18,838 bases of DNA from a candidate division BRC1 bacterium ADurb.BinA292 (GCA_002068205.1 MVZB01000037.1:1-18838), one strand, 5' to 3'. Counted from the stretch's first letter, positions 1 through 8,763 are shown. Numbers and translations are program-made. The notes: generated by a model from the letters alone, not told the origin.

Positions 1-19
1 AGATGGAATTCACGCGCAT

Positions 20-1549
20 ATGACCATGACCGCCGACGCCGTCATCGGGATCGATGTGGGGACCACCAATTTCAAGCTGCTGGTGCTCGATGCCGCGGGT
101 GCCCGGCTGGCCGAAAGTTCGGTGACCTATCCGCTCGACATGGGCCCCGGCGGTCAGGTCACCCAGGATCCCGAGCTGTGGTGGACCAGCCTTGAGGAGT
201 GCCTGGCGCGGGTCGGCCGGCAGATGGACCTGCGGCGGGTGGGCGCGCTGGCGCTCTCCAGCCAGGGTGAAACACTGATCTGCTGCGACAACACGGGCCG
301 GGCGCTGGCCCCGGCGATCAGTTGGATGGACACGCGCGCCGCCGCCACGACCGGCGAACTCCAGCGCCTGCGCGACGACTGGACCGCCCGCACCGGCAAG
401 CCGATCGCCACCTACTGCAACCTGGCGAAGATCCACTGGCTGCGCCGCCACCGGCCGGAGCTGATCGCGCGGACGCGCCGCTTCTGCCAGGTGGCGGACT
501 ATCTGATCTACCGGCTGACCGGGCGTTGGGTCTGCGACCTGAACGTGGCGTCGTTTTCGAGCACCGCGAACGTCTGGGAGCGCGGCTGGGACGTGGAGCT
601 TTGCCGCGATTTCGATTTGGAAGACAAGCTGCCGGAGATCGGCGAGGCCGGCACGATCGTGGGGCCGCTGCGACCCGAGCTCCGCCAACGCTGGGGGCTG
701 CGCGACGATGTGCAGCTTGTGCTGGGCGGGCACGATCAAGGTTGCGCCGTTCTGGGCGCCGGTCCGCCGACGGTCGGCAGCGTCTTTCTCTCCGCCGGCA
801 CGGCGTGGGTGCTCTACGCGCCGACGCGGCGTCCCGCGCCGTCGGCCGAGTCCAATGCCGTCCGCTACTGCCATGCCTGGCCCGACCTGTGGGCCACGCT
901 GGCCTCCTATACCGGCTGCGGCGCGCTGAACCACTGGATCGACCGGTTCTGCCGCGCCGAACGGTTTGAGGCGGAGCAGCAGGGCCGCGCGGTGTACGAC
1001 TGGCTGCTGCGCGACGAGAATCTGGCCGAGGATCTGATCGTCATTCCGTATCTGTTCGGGGCGGTCTGCCCCGATAATGACCCGGCGGCGCGCGCCGCGC
1101 TGCTCGATCTTGAGCCCGCCCACACGCCGGCCAACGTCGCCTGCGGGTTCGCGCTGGCCGTGGTCTTCGAGACGCGCCGCAATCTGGAATGTCTGCGTTC
1201 GCTCGGCGTTGACCCCGGCGGGCTGGTGATGTCCGGCGGGGGGGCGCGCGGCCGGGTGTGGCCCCAGTGGGTCGCCGATGCGTGCCGGCTGCCGATCAGC
1301 GTGATGCGGCACAGCGACACCGCGCCGCTGGGCGCGGCGTTTCTGGCCGGCTGCGCCCTTGGCTTCTGGCCCGACGGGCGGCTGCCGGATTATCCGATCG
1401 CGCGTCGCTGCGAGCCGCGCGCCGACCGCGCCGAGCGTTTTGACGCGCTGTATGAGCGATATCTGCGCGCCGTGGAGATGGATCGGCGCCGCCGACGGCC
1501 CGAACCGGCCGACACGCCGGCCGAAGTCCTGTCCATTCCCTCGGCCTGA
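20..1549 (+). CDS. FGGY-family carbohydrate kinase
   Basis: ATP-dependent sugar kinase of the FGGY family (xylulokinase/gluconokinase/rhamnulokinase-like), a cytoplasmic enzyme that phosphorylates a sugar or polyol. The 509-residue length is usual for the family. Visible motifs are the N-terminal phosphate loop IDVGTTNFK (residues 11-19), the central GGHDQG with the probable catalytic Asp239, LSAGTAWV near 258-264, and the C-terminal nucleotide-binding SGGGAR (405-410). ATG at 20 is taken as the start; an in-frame ATG at 26 is equally possible because only 19 bases precede the gene and no strong ribosome site is visible. It is followed by an amidohydrolase on the same strand and faces a 3-keto-sugar operon, so it probably phosphorylates a sugar released by that system. 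The substrate cannot be read from the sequence. Family call is firm, substrate open. Confidence 0.93.
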   Translation: MTMTADAVIGIDVGTTNFKLLVLDAAGARLAESSVTYPLDMGPGGQVTQDPELWWTSLEECLARVGRQMDLRRVGALALSSQGETLICCDNTGRALAPAISWMDTRAAATTGELQRLRDDWTARTGKPIATYCNLAKIHWLRRHRPELIARTRRFCQVADYLIYRLTGRWVCDLNVASFSSTANVWERGWDVELCRDFDLEDKLPEIGEAGTIVGPLRPELRQRWGLRDDVQLVLGGHDQGCAVLGAGPPTVGSVFLSAGTAWVLYAPTRRPAPSAESNAVRYCHAWPDLWATLASYTGCGALNHWIDRFCRAERFEAEQQGRAVYDWLLRDENLAEDLIVIPYLFGAVCPDNDPAARAALLDLEPAHTPANVACGFALAVVFETRRNLECLRSLGVDPGGLVMSGGGARGRVWPQWVADACRLPISVMRHSDTAPLGAAFLAGCALGFWPDGRLPDYPIARRCEPRADRAERFDALYERYLRAVEMDRRRRRPEPADTPAEVLSIPSA

Positions 1550-1608
1550 GCCGCGAGAACCGACAGGATGCAGATCAAGATATTATGTTGCTCATTAACT
1601 CGCGGTTC
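1548..1608 (+). terminator. Possible weak stem-loop after the kinase gene
   Basis: A 10-bp stem with one G-T pair (GAGCCGCGAG at 1548-1557 with CTCGCGGTTC at 1599-1608) starts inside the kinase stop codon and encloses a 41-base, AT-richer loop. No T-run follows and the loop is long, so it may equally be a leader structure or chance. The loop contains TATTAT (1581-1586) preceded at 15 bp by CCGACA (1560-1565), a poor promoter-like pair that could serve the amidohydrolase gene. Confidence 0.2.
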
Positions 1609-1632
1609 AACGAGGGGACAAAATCGCCGGCC

Positions 1633-1731
1633 TTCGAGAGCCGAGGACGAGGGACGAGAGTCGAGAGCCGCAGTTTCGAGCGAGCATTTGGGGGTGAATA
1701 CGGGGACGAGGATGAGGACAACAAGAGATGA
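1633..1731 (+). repeat. Purine-rich dispersed repeat, copy 1
   Basis: The core begins TTCGAGAGCCGAGGACGAGG and contains CGAGAGCCG twice about 27 bases apart. It is followed by a looser stretch of GGGACGAGGATGAGGAC type. The core matches 8874-8830 (minus strand) and 11933-11967 almost base for base. It lies in the 227-base gap before the amidohydrolase gene, 144 bases from its ATG and in the same direction. Short open frames over it encode only low-complexity Arg/Glu/Asp-rich peptides and are not credible genes. Seen directly: the similarity and orientation. Function unknown. Confidence 0.75.
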
Positions 1732-1776
1732 TTTTTGTGTGAGAGGCCATTAAACTCCAGGAAAGGCGCCCAGCGC

Positions 1777-2820
1777 ATGTCCACTACCTACAGCCGCCGC
1801 GAAGCGGATCAGCTTTATTTCGAGCAGCATTTCGAGGACTGGCTCCCCCGGCGCCTGTTCGACCTTCACGCGCACCTGGTGCCGCCGGGCACCCTGCGCG
1901 CGCCCAGTCCCGAACGCCTCGCGCGCTACTGGATGCTGCGGCTGCCGTTGCAACAAACGGTCCAGGAATTCTTCGAGGACTACGCGGCGCTGCTGCCCGG
2001 TCGGCAGGTCCACGCGCTGGCGTTCGGGATGCCGGTTCAGGAATCGGACATTGCGCGGCAGAATGCCATGCTGCTGGAAGGTTCCCGGCAACACGAGCGA
2101 CTGAACGTGCTGTTTCTGACGCGGCCGGAAGACGAAGAGGAACGCCTCGAACAGGCGCTGGCCGACGGTTTCCTGGGCTTCAAGCCGTATCCCGATTTCG
2201 TCGTCGGCGATCACCCCGGCGAGGAGGCGATCGCGGAATTCCTGACCCCGGCGATGTGCCGCGTCGCCCAGCGGCATCGGGCCCTCGTGATGCTGCACAT
2301 CTCCCGGCCGGGGCGCTTCGGCGATGCGCGCAATGTCGATGACCTGCTTCAGCTCGCCGCCGACTACCCCGCCATGCGGTTGATCATCGCCCATCTGGGC
2401 CGCGCCTATAATCCGATCTACCTGGAGCGCGCGCTCGAGCGGCTGGATGGCCGCCATCCCTGGTGGTATGACTTCTCGGCCGTCGTGCATCCCGGCACGC
2501 ACCGCCTCGCGCTGCAGTCGATCCCTCACGAGCGGATCTGTTTCGGCTTCGACAACCCGATTATGCTGGCGCGCGGCTACTATGAGTTCCCCACCGAGAG
2601 CACATACCGCGTGCGGATGCACGGCATCGACCTGGACGAAGCGGATTACCCGCCGCTGGCGTATCAGATTTTGAAAGGCTTCAAGGAAGCCGCCGAGTCG
2701 GTGCGGCTGGATCGCGCCTCGCTTGAGCGGATCCTGTTCCAGAATGCCTGGGACCTGGTGCACGGCGCACGCGCCGACGCCGCGCGGGGAGCGGTCGGCG
2801 CGGCCGCAACCGGCGGCTGA
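1777..2820 (+). CDS. Amidohydrolase-family (Amidohydro_2-like) metal-dependent hydrolase
   Basis: A 347-residue TIM-barrel hydrolase. Metal ligands expected for the amidohydrolase superfamily are visible in order: HAH (His31, His33) on strand 1, His174 in MLHIS, His206 in IIAHLG and Asp259 in FGFDNP. Lys136 in GFKPYPD may lie near the active site. The start at 1777 is preferred over an upstream in-frame ATG at 1735 because AGGAAAGG lies about 10 bases before it, while the extra 14 residues lie outside the domain. Family members hydrolyse lactones or amides or decarboxylate aromatic acids. Beside a sugar kinase and keto-sugar enzymes a sugar-lactone or related substrate is plausible, but this is inference. 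Its stop codon is one base from that of the opposing lipoprotein gene. Confidence 0.85.
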   Translation: MSTTYSRREADQLYFEQHFEDWLPRRLFDLHAHLVPPGTLRAPSPERLARYWMLRLPLQQTVQEFFEDYAALLPGRQVHALAFGMPVQESDIARQNAMLLEGSRQHERLNVLFLTRPEDEEERLEQALADGFLGFKPYPDFVVGDHPGEEAIAEFLTPAMCRVAQRHRALVMLHISRPGRFGDARNVDDLLQLAADYPAMRLIIAHLGRAYNPIYLERALERLDGRHPWWYDFSAVVHPGTHRLALQSIPHERICFGFDNPIMLARGYYEFPTESTYRVRMHGIDLDEADYPPLAYQILKGFKEAAESVRLDRASLERILFQNAWDLVHGARADAARGAVGAAATGG

Positions 2821-2821
2821 G

Positions 2822-5800
2822 TCAGTGCAATTCGCGAATGAAAATGTTGCGGAACCAGAGCTTCGTTGCGTGCGATTGCAGCTCGATCGGGCCGCGCGGC
2901 CAGAGCGGACGCTTGCGATCCCAATAGTTTTCCAGCACCACGTCGTCCACCACGCGCACGCCATTGAGATGGACCGTCACGCGATCACCCACCATCCGGA
3001 TGCGGAACGTATTCCACTGGCCGACGGGCCGATCGGCGCAGACCAGCGGCCGCGACGGGTGCCCCTGATTGTTGTATAACCCGCCCGAGCCGATGCCGAA
3101 CCACTGGTTGCTGTCCCAGATCTGCACCTGCGGCACGCCGCGCAGGTAAATCCCGCTGTCGCCGAGCGGCTCAATCTTCCAGTCGACGAGCAGCTCGAAA
3201 TCACCGTAATCGCGCGCGGTGCACAGGCTGCGGCCGTTGCCGTCGAACCGCAGCACGCCGTCGGCGACGGTCCAGTGCGCGCGCATTTCGGCGTCGGCCG
3301 CCTGGCGCGCGGCGGCCAGCTCCGCGGGCGACAACTCCGCGCGCCGGAGCGGGTTGTCGTTCGGTTCGGCGGGCAGCCCCTGCCAGTTGGTCAGATCCCG
3401 GCCGTTGAACAGCGCGGTGAATCCCGCCGGCGGCGGCACGATCCCCAGGTCGGCGGTTTCGTGCGGATACGCGTCGGCCGCGGGTTCGCCCGGCGTCAGC
3501 TCCCGCAGGAACAGGTTGCGAAAGGCCACGCGCGAGCCATGGCCAAGCAGGCCCAGATGCCCCGTCGCGCGCGCCAGGCCGGGGTGCTCCCGGCCATCCA
3601 TCGTCCCTTCCCGGCTCGCCTGATCCAGATCGGCATGCACGATCCGGTGGCCATTCAGATAGACGGTGATCCAGCGGCCGCGCGCGATCACGACTTCGTG
3701 ATTCCACTCGCCGACGGGTTTCAGATGCCCGCGTTCGGCCGGCACGATCCCGTAGACCGAGCCGTGATACTGATATTCCTTCAGCTCGGCGTATTGCGGC
3801 GCGGTGTCGTCCAGGATCTGCACTTCCAGTCCTTCAAAAGCGGCGTCGCCCTCGAGCGGGGCGCGGACGCCGAGCCCGTTGTTGGCTCCCGGCGAGAGCT
3901 GGAAGTCGAAACTCAACACGAAATCGCCGTATTCCCTCTCGGTGAACAAATTCCTCCCCGATTCGGTGCTGACCAGCACGCCCCGTTCAACGGCATAGCC
4001 GGCGGTGTCGCCGATCCAGCCGGTCAGATCCCGTCCGTTGAAGAGCGAGACGGCGTCGGCGGCGCCGATCTTCTCCATCAGGGTGAGTGCGCGTTCGCGC
4101 AGGCCTTCGTCGGCGATGGCATCGGCGGCGCCCGCCAGTGCGGCATGGACTTCGCCGGGAATTTCCTGGCAGACCCGGGGCGACAACTCGGCGACGGCCA
4201 GTGCCGCCTCGGCCTTCGTCGCTTCGTGTTCCAGGTACGACGCCGCCAGGCGGAACGACTCAACGGTCGGGATCTCCGCCAGAAGCGCCAGGAAGGGTTT
4301 CCCGGCGGCGGGGTCCTCGATCGCGGCCAGCGCCTTGCGGCAGAGATCGAGCCGCTCGGCCGCTTTGAGATCCGGCGTGGCGGCCAGCCGCGCCAGGGCG
4401 CGCGCGGCCAGCGTGCGGTATTTCGGTTCGGGGTTTTCGCGCATCACGGTCAGAAGGTCCTTCACGCAGGCGGGATCGGGCCAGTCGAACAACGCGCGCA
4501 AGGCGGCGTCGCGCACCGCGGGATGCTCGTCGCGCGCCGCTTCGCGCAGCCGCGGCAGCCCCGCCGGCGATCCCAGGTTGCCAAGCGTCGTGAGCAGGAC
4601 CGGCTGCCCGTCCTGTTCGCGGCCGTCCAGTTCCTGGAGCAGGCGTTCCGCCACGTCGGCCTCGGCGCCGGTTCGCCGGGCGAAGGCGACGATCGCGCGG
4701 CGCGCCGCCGCGGCCTCCGACTGCGTCGGCGCCTGAATCAAGCGCTCGATCAGGCGCGGGAGATCGTCCGCCGAGCCGAGGTCGGCCAGCGCGTCGAGGG
4801 CGGCCAGCCGCAGCGGCGCCGCATCGTCGGTCAGCGCCGCCCGCGCGAGGTCGGCGTGTTGGGTCGCGCCGCGCCGGGCCAGAATCGCCAGCGTGCCGCG
4901 GCGCGTCGGCTCGTCCGCATCGGCGTAGGCCCGCGCCAGGGCGTCCAGGTGGTCCTCGCCGGGGATCTGGATCAGCGCCGCCCGCGCCGCCTCGGCCTCG
5001 GCGCGATCGGTCCGGCCCAGCGCCGCGATCAGGGCCGGGGCCGCCTCCGCGCCGCCCAGCCGGCCGGCGGCCGTGATCGCCGCCAGCCGCACGGCGGGCT
5101 CCTCATCCTCCATGCGCGCCAGGACGGCCGGCAGCGCGGCGCGGTCGCCGCGGGCGGTCAGCATTTCGAGAACGTCGAGCCGCGCCGCCGGGTCGGCCGT
5201 GGTTGCCAGGCGGGCGGCCCAGCTTTCCGTCACGGCGTCGCCCTTCAGCTCCAGCGCGAGCCAGGTCGCCGCCGCGCGGAACTGGGGGTCGGGGTCGTCC
5301 AGCGCGGCGAGCAGCGCCGGATTGGCCGCCGCGCCTTCGATGTCCGTCAGGAGCGCCAGCGCGGCGCAGCGAAACTGCATCGGTCGCGTACCGACCGGGT
5401 CGAGCCACCGCGCGCAGATTTCCCGCGCCGCCCGGTCATGCCCTTCCTCGGCCAGCCGCCGGGCGTAGCGCAGTTGATTGTCCGCCGCCCAGTCGGCCGC
5501 CGGGTCATCGGCGTCCGGGACGGCGGCGGCCAGCAGGGGAGCGTCGGCGGGGTCGCCAAGGTCGGCGAGGGCCGCCAGCGCGGCGCGCCGCACGGCATTG
5601 TCGGCGTCGGTCGCCAGCGGTCGCAGCGCGTCGGCGGCGGCGGGGGCCCGGGTATAACCCAGCGCCTGCGCGAGGGCTGCGCGCCGGTCGGGCGGCGCCG
5701 TGGCAAGGGCCGCAATCAGCGCCTCGCGGGCGCGCGGCGTGCCGATGGCGGCCAGTGCCTGGGCGGCGGCGTCGCCGCTGGCCGGGTCATGTGCCAGCGG

Positions 5801-6244
5801 TGCGAGCGCCGCCACCGCATCGTCGCCGCCGATCGTCTCCAGCAGACGGATCAGAAAATTCTTCGCCTGGGGGTCGGCGGTTCCCGGCAGCGCCGCGCTC
5901 ACCGCCCGCGCGAACATCCTCCGTTCGCGCCCGGCGCCCGGCCGCCCGACGTACTGCGCCAGTCCGTGCAGCGCGTACTGCACGCCTGCGGCCTCCCCCG
6001 GCTCGGCGGTCGCAAGCTGCTCGCACAGCATTCGAACCGCCTCCGGCCCGAGGCGCACCAACTCGGCGAAGTCGGCGTTCGCCTGCGCGGCGGCGTCGGC
6101 CGGCATGCGCGCCACGACGGCGGAGACCGCCGCTGCCCGTTCGGCCGCCGGCATCCTGGGGCCGGAGGGAGCAAACAGCGCGCACCCCGTCAGATATAGC
6201 GCACAGGCCGCCGCCAGCAGCCCCGCGCGGATGCTTTCGGTCAT
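2822..6244 (-). CDS. Large lipoprotein with HEAT repeats and two C-terminal DUF1080 (3-keto-disaccharide hydrolase) domains
   Basis: A 1140-residue exported lipoprotein. The start is placed at 6244 because GGGAGGAG lies just upstream and the product then begins with a lipoprotein signal, MTESIRAGLL...LTGC, with the lipobox Cys at residue 21. An in-frame ATG at 6274 would overlap the upstream gene and spoil the signal. Residues about 40-725 are Ala-rich HEAT-like helical repeats (units such as PAVRLAAITAAGRLGG). Two DUF1080 domains follow, each opened by LFNGRDLT: about 730-925 and 940-1140. The second carries SGIYLRG, QVQIWD, GGLYNN and ENYWDR, typical of the family. DUF1080 members have been described as hydrolases/lyases that cleave 3-keto-glycosides, and their fold is a concanavalin-like beta sandwich. 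The HEAT part probably scaffolds partners or glycans. Last gene of a three-gene operon, 17 bases after the Tat-exported oxidoreductase. Domain calls firm; activity inferred. Confidence 0.9.
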   Translation of the reverse strand: MTESIRAGLLAAACALYLTGCALFAPSGPRMPAAERAAAVSAVVARMPADAAAQANADFAELVRLGPEAVRMLCEQLATAEPGEAAGVQYALHGLAQYVGRPGAGRERRMFARAVSAALPGTADPQAKNFLIRLLETIGGDDAVAALAPLAHDPASGDAAAQALAAIGTPRAREALIAALATAPPDRRAALAQALGYTRAPAAADALRPLATDADNAVRRAALAALADLGDPADAPLLAAAVPDADDPAADWAADNQLRYARRLAEEGHDRAAREICARWLDPVGTRPMQFRCAALALLTDIEGAAANPALLAALDDPDPQFRAAATWLALELKGDAVTESWAARLATTADPAARLDVLEMLTARGDRAALPAVLARMEDEEPAVRLAAITAAGRLGGAEAAPALIAALGRTDRAEAEAARAALIQIPGEDHLDALARAYADADEPTRRGTLAILARRGATQHADLARAALTDDAAPLRLAALDALADLGSADDLPRLIERLIQAPTQSEAAAARRAIVAFARRTGAEADVAERLLQELDGREQDGQPVLLTTLGNLGSPAGLPRLREAARDEHPAVRDAALRALFDWPDPACVKDLLTVMRENPEPKYRTLAARALARLAATPDLKAAERLDLCRKALAAIEDPAAGKPFLALLAEIPTVESFRLAASYLEHEATKAEAALAVAELSPRVCQEIPGEVHAALAGAADAIADEGLRERALTLMEKIGAADAVSLFNGRDLTGWIGDTAGYAVERGVLVSTESGRNLFTEREYGDFVLSFDFQLSPGANNGLGVRAPLEGDAAFEGLEVQILDDTAPQYAELKEYQYHGSVYGIVPAERGHLKPVGEWNHEVVIARGRWITVYLNGHRIVHADLDQASREGTMDGREHPGLARATGHLGLLGHGSRVAFRNLFLRELTPGEPAADAYPHETADLGIVPPPAGFTALFNGRDLTNWQGLPAEPNDNPLRRAELSPAELAAARQAADAEMRAHWTVADGVLRFDGNGRSLCTARDYGDFELLVDWKIEPLGDSGIYLRGVPQVQIWDSNQWFGIGSGGLYNNQGHPSRPLVCADRPVGQWNTFRIRMVGDRVTVHLNGVRVVDDVVLENYWDRKRPLWPRGPIELQSHATKLWFRNIFIRELH

Positions 6245-6261
6245 TGCGTCTCCTCCCCGCT

Positions 6262-7569
6262 TTACAGATGCCACGGCGCCCGCATTGGCGGATTGATCAG
6301 CCGGTTGGCCGCCGGATCATCAATGAACTCCTGGCGGACCGGATCAAATCGCAGCGGCCGCCCCAGATACACCGCCGCCTTGGCCAGATTGACCAGCGTG
6401 CAGGAACGATGGGCGTTGGCCTCGTTAAGCGCGAATTTGCGCCGCTCGCGCACCGCCTGCTCGAAATCGTCGCGCTGCGGCGCCGGATCGGGCCGCGTCG
6501 CCAGCACCTCGCGCCATCCGGGCACGTCGCACTCAAAGCCGCGGTACAGCCGCCCGTTCGGACCTTCAATGTACGGCGTCCGCGTCTCGCTCTCGCTCCC
6601 GTCCAGGATGATTCGGCAGCCGTCGGCATACGTCATTTCGATCCGCCGGAAAATGCCGACGGCGTCGGGATGCTGCTGGGGGGCATCGGCCTCGACGCGC
6701 ACCGGGCTTTCGTCATCCTTGCCGAGGAGGAACTGCACCGGATCGAGGTAATGCTGGCCCATGTCGCCCAGTCCGCCGCCGTCGTAGTCCCAGTAGCCGC
6801 GGAAGGTTTCATGCACGCGGTGCGGGTGATACGGCTTGAACGGCGCCGGGCCGAGCCACAGGTCGTAATCCAGATGCACGGGAACCGGCTGCGGCGTCAG
6901 GTCCGTCCGGCCCTGCCACAGGAACTTCCAACTGAAGCCGGTAGCCAGGCCGACCGTCACCGTCAACGGCCAGCCGAGCAGCCCGCTGTCGACGAGCTGC
7001 TTGATGGGCTGGCAACGCGAGCCGAACGCGTAGAACGGGTCGGTGAACCGGAACCAGGTGTTGACGCGGAAGACGCGGCCGTGGCGCCGCACCGCCTCGA
7101 CGACGGCGCGGCCTTCGCCGATCGTGCGCGTCATCGGCTTTTCGCACCAGATATCCTTGCCCGCGCGCGCGGCGGCGATCGCGATCAGCGCATGCCAGTG
7201 CGGGGGCGTGGCGATGTGGACGATGTCGATGTCGGGCTGCGCCAGCAGTTCGCGGAAGTCGCGGTAGCGTCGGATCTCCCGGACCTGGCGTTCCGCCAGG
7301 CCCAGATTCTCTCTCAGGTGCAGCGCGGCGCCCTCCAGATGCTGTTCATCGACGTCGCAGATCGCCAGCAGCCGCGACGGGCCGTAGCTCAGATGCGTGC
7401 GGCCCATCGAACCGACGCCGATGACCCCCTTGGTCAGCTGCTCGCTGGGGGGCGTGTAGCCCGGCCCGCCCAGGACGTGGCGCGGCACGATCGTAAAGAG
7501 CCCCGCCGCGGCCGAGCACTTCAGCGTTCGGCGCAGCAGTTGCCGCCTGGAGATGCGCTTCTCGTTCAT
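6262..7569 (-). CDS. Tat-exported Gfo/Idh/MocA-family oxidoreductase
   Basis: A 435-residue NAD(P)-dependent sugar or cyclitol oxidoreductase. The N-terminus carries a twin-arginine signal (SRRQLL at 7-12, a hydrophobic stretch, then a small-residue region), so the folded enzyme with its bound cofactor is probably sent to the periplasm. The Rossmann motif GVGSMG is at 51-56, the catalytic-lysine motif EKP at 143-145, and the active-site helix D269-M-G-x-H273-x-x-D276 follows in GDMGQHYLD. GGGAGG lies a few bases before the ATG. Exported members typically hold NAD(P) tightly and oxidise or reduce sugar hydroxyls. Its direct coupling to a DUF1080 lipoprotein 17 bases downstream suggests it forms the 3-keto group that the neighbour then acts on. 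Substrate unknown. Confidence 0.92.
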   Translation of the reverse strand: MNEKRISRRQLLRRTLKCSAAAGLFTIVPRHVLGGPGYTPPSEQLTKGVIGVGSMGRTHLSYGPSRLLAICDVDEQHLEGAALHLRENLGLAERQVREIRRYRDFRELLAQPDIDIVHIATPPHWHALIAIAAARAGKDIWCEKPMTRTIGEGRAVVEAVRRHGRVFRVNTWFRFTDPFYAFGSRCQPIKQLVDSGLLGWPLTVTVGLATGFSWKFLWQGRTDLTPQPVPVHLDYDLWLGPAPFKPYHPHRVHETFRGYWDYDGGGLGDMGQHYLDPVQFLLGKDDESPVRVEADAPQQHPDAVGIFRRIEMTYADGCRIILDGSESETRTPYIEGPNGRLYRGFECDVPGWREVLATRPDPAPQRDDFEQAVRERRKFALNEANAHRSCTLVNLAKAAVYLGRPLRFDPVRQEFIDDPAANRLINPPMRAPWHL

Positions 7570-7650
7570 CCGGCGGATCCCTCCCGCGGGAAATTGGGGG
7601 CCCGGTCCTGCCCGTCCCGGTCCGCCGCTCCATCCAGCGCCGGCGCGGCG

Positions 7651-8727
7651 CTACAGCTCAATCGTTCTTCCGGTCCGCGCCGCTTCATCGGCCGCCAGCA
7701 CGATGCGCAGGCTGTTGACCGCATCCGCCCAGTGGTCGGTCAGGTCCAGATCGTCGCGGATCGCCCGCAGCAGATACGCCTGCTCGCGATTGCACAGCTC
7801 CTGATGATCCGGTTCGTCCGTCGTATCGATCCACTCGTCCTCGCGCGTGAATTGCCGCGCGGCGTCCTGGTCCGCGTGGTGGACGCGCAGCCAGTTGGTC
7901 TGGGTGTGCGATTCGAGATTGGCGGATTGATGGGCCTGCTCGCCGTCGCGCCCCTTGACGATGCTGACGCTCCCCTTCGGCCCGAACACGTCCTTGACGA
8001 AATAGGCCTCCTCGCTGATCATCGGACCCCAGCCCGCTTCATACCAGCCGACCGATCCATCCGCGAACACGACCTGGAGCTGGCCGTAGTTGGTCATCGT
8101 CGGCGCGATCTCATCGGTCAGCCGGGCGGCGATCGCCTGAACCCGCACCGGCCGGCTGCGCGTCATCTGGCACATCATGTCGACGTAATGCACGCCGCAA
8201 TCGACGATCGGCGACATGCTCTCCATCAGGTTCTTGTGCAGGTCCCACGTCGCCCCGACGCTCTGCTGATTCAAATTCATCCGCATCACCAGCGGCTTGC
8301 CGAGCGTCCGCGCGATCTCGACGAACCGGATCCACGCGGGATGATGGCGCAGGATGTAGCCGACCACCAGCTTGCGGCCGCGCCGGCGGGCGATCTGAAC
8401 AACCTCGCCGGCCTCCTCGACCGTCATCGCCAGCGGCTTTTCCACGAAGACATGCAGGCCCGCCTCGAGACATTGCCGGCAGTAGGCGGCATGCGAATCG
8501 GGGTAGGTGCAGACGGCGGCGACATCGGGCCGGGTCGCGGCGAGCGCCGCCTCGAGCGTGTCAAATTCAGCCGCGGGCACCAGTTCGGCCGCCAGTTTGC
8601 CGCGCCGGGTCGGGCTGCGCGCCACCAGGCCGACCAGTTCAAAGCCGTCCAGCGCCGCATAGGCCCGCGCATGCGAAGCCCCCATGTTCCCGCAACCGAT
8701 GACAATCGCCCGCAGATTCCCAGCCAT
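7651..8727 (-). CDS. Gfo/Idh/MocA-family oxidoreductase, probably cytoplasmic
   Basis: A 358-residue dehydrogenase with no export signal. GCGNMG (11-16) forms the dinucleotide loop, EKP (96-98) contains the catalytic lysine, and D176-C-G-x-H180-x-x-D183 supplies the active-site Asp/His pair. ATG at 8727 is preceded by GGAG about eight bases upstream. It is the first gene of the minus-strand operon, 81 bases ahead of the Tat-exported paralogue, and shares only family-level similarity with it. A reasonable model is that this enzyme reduces or further oxidises keto-sugars after uptake while the exported enzyme works in the periplasm. An inositol-dehydrogenase-like role is an alternative. The long leader upstream carries a purine-rich repeat in sense. 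Confidence 0.92.
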   Translation of the reverse strand: MAGNLRAIVIGCGNMGASHARAYAALDGFELVGLVARSPTRRGKLAAELVPAAEFDTLEAALAATRPDVAAVCTYPDSHAAYCRQCLEAGLHVFVEKPLAMTVEEAGEVVQIARRRGRKLVVGYILRHHPAWIRFVEIARTLGKPLVMRMNLNQQSVGATWDLHKNLMESMSPIVDCGVHYVDMMCQMTRSRPVRVQAIAARLTDEIAPTMTNYGQLQVVFADGSVGWYEAGWGPMISEEAYFVKDVFGPKGSVSIVKGRDGEQAHQSANLESHTQTNWLRVHHADQDAARQFTREDEWIDTTDEPDHQELCNREQAYLLRAIRDDLDLTDHWADAVNSLRIVLAADEAARTGRTIEL

Positions 8728-8763
8728 GTCGCGTCTCCAATGCCCCGTTCACTCAAGCTATCA

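Noticed and set aside
1..26. GAATTC and CATATG sites followed by ATGACCATGA, similar to a cloning vector and lacZ start
   Set aside because: The sequence continues directly into a natural high-GC kinase gene with no further vector similarity; the sites are chance.
3275..6199. A 974-codon open frame on the + strand antisense to the HEAT/DUF1080 gene
   Set aside because: Arg/Gly/Gln-rich product without domains; a shadow of a GC-rich gene whose opposite strand has obvious domains and a lipoprotein signal.
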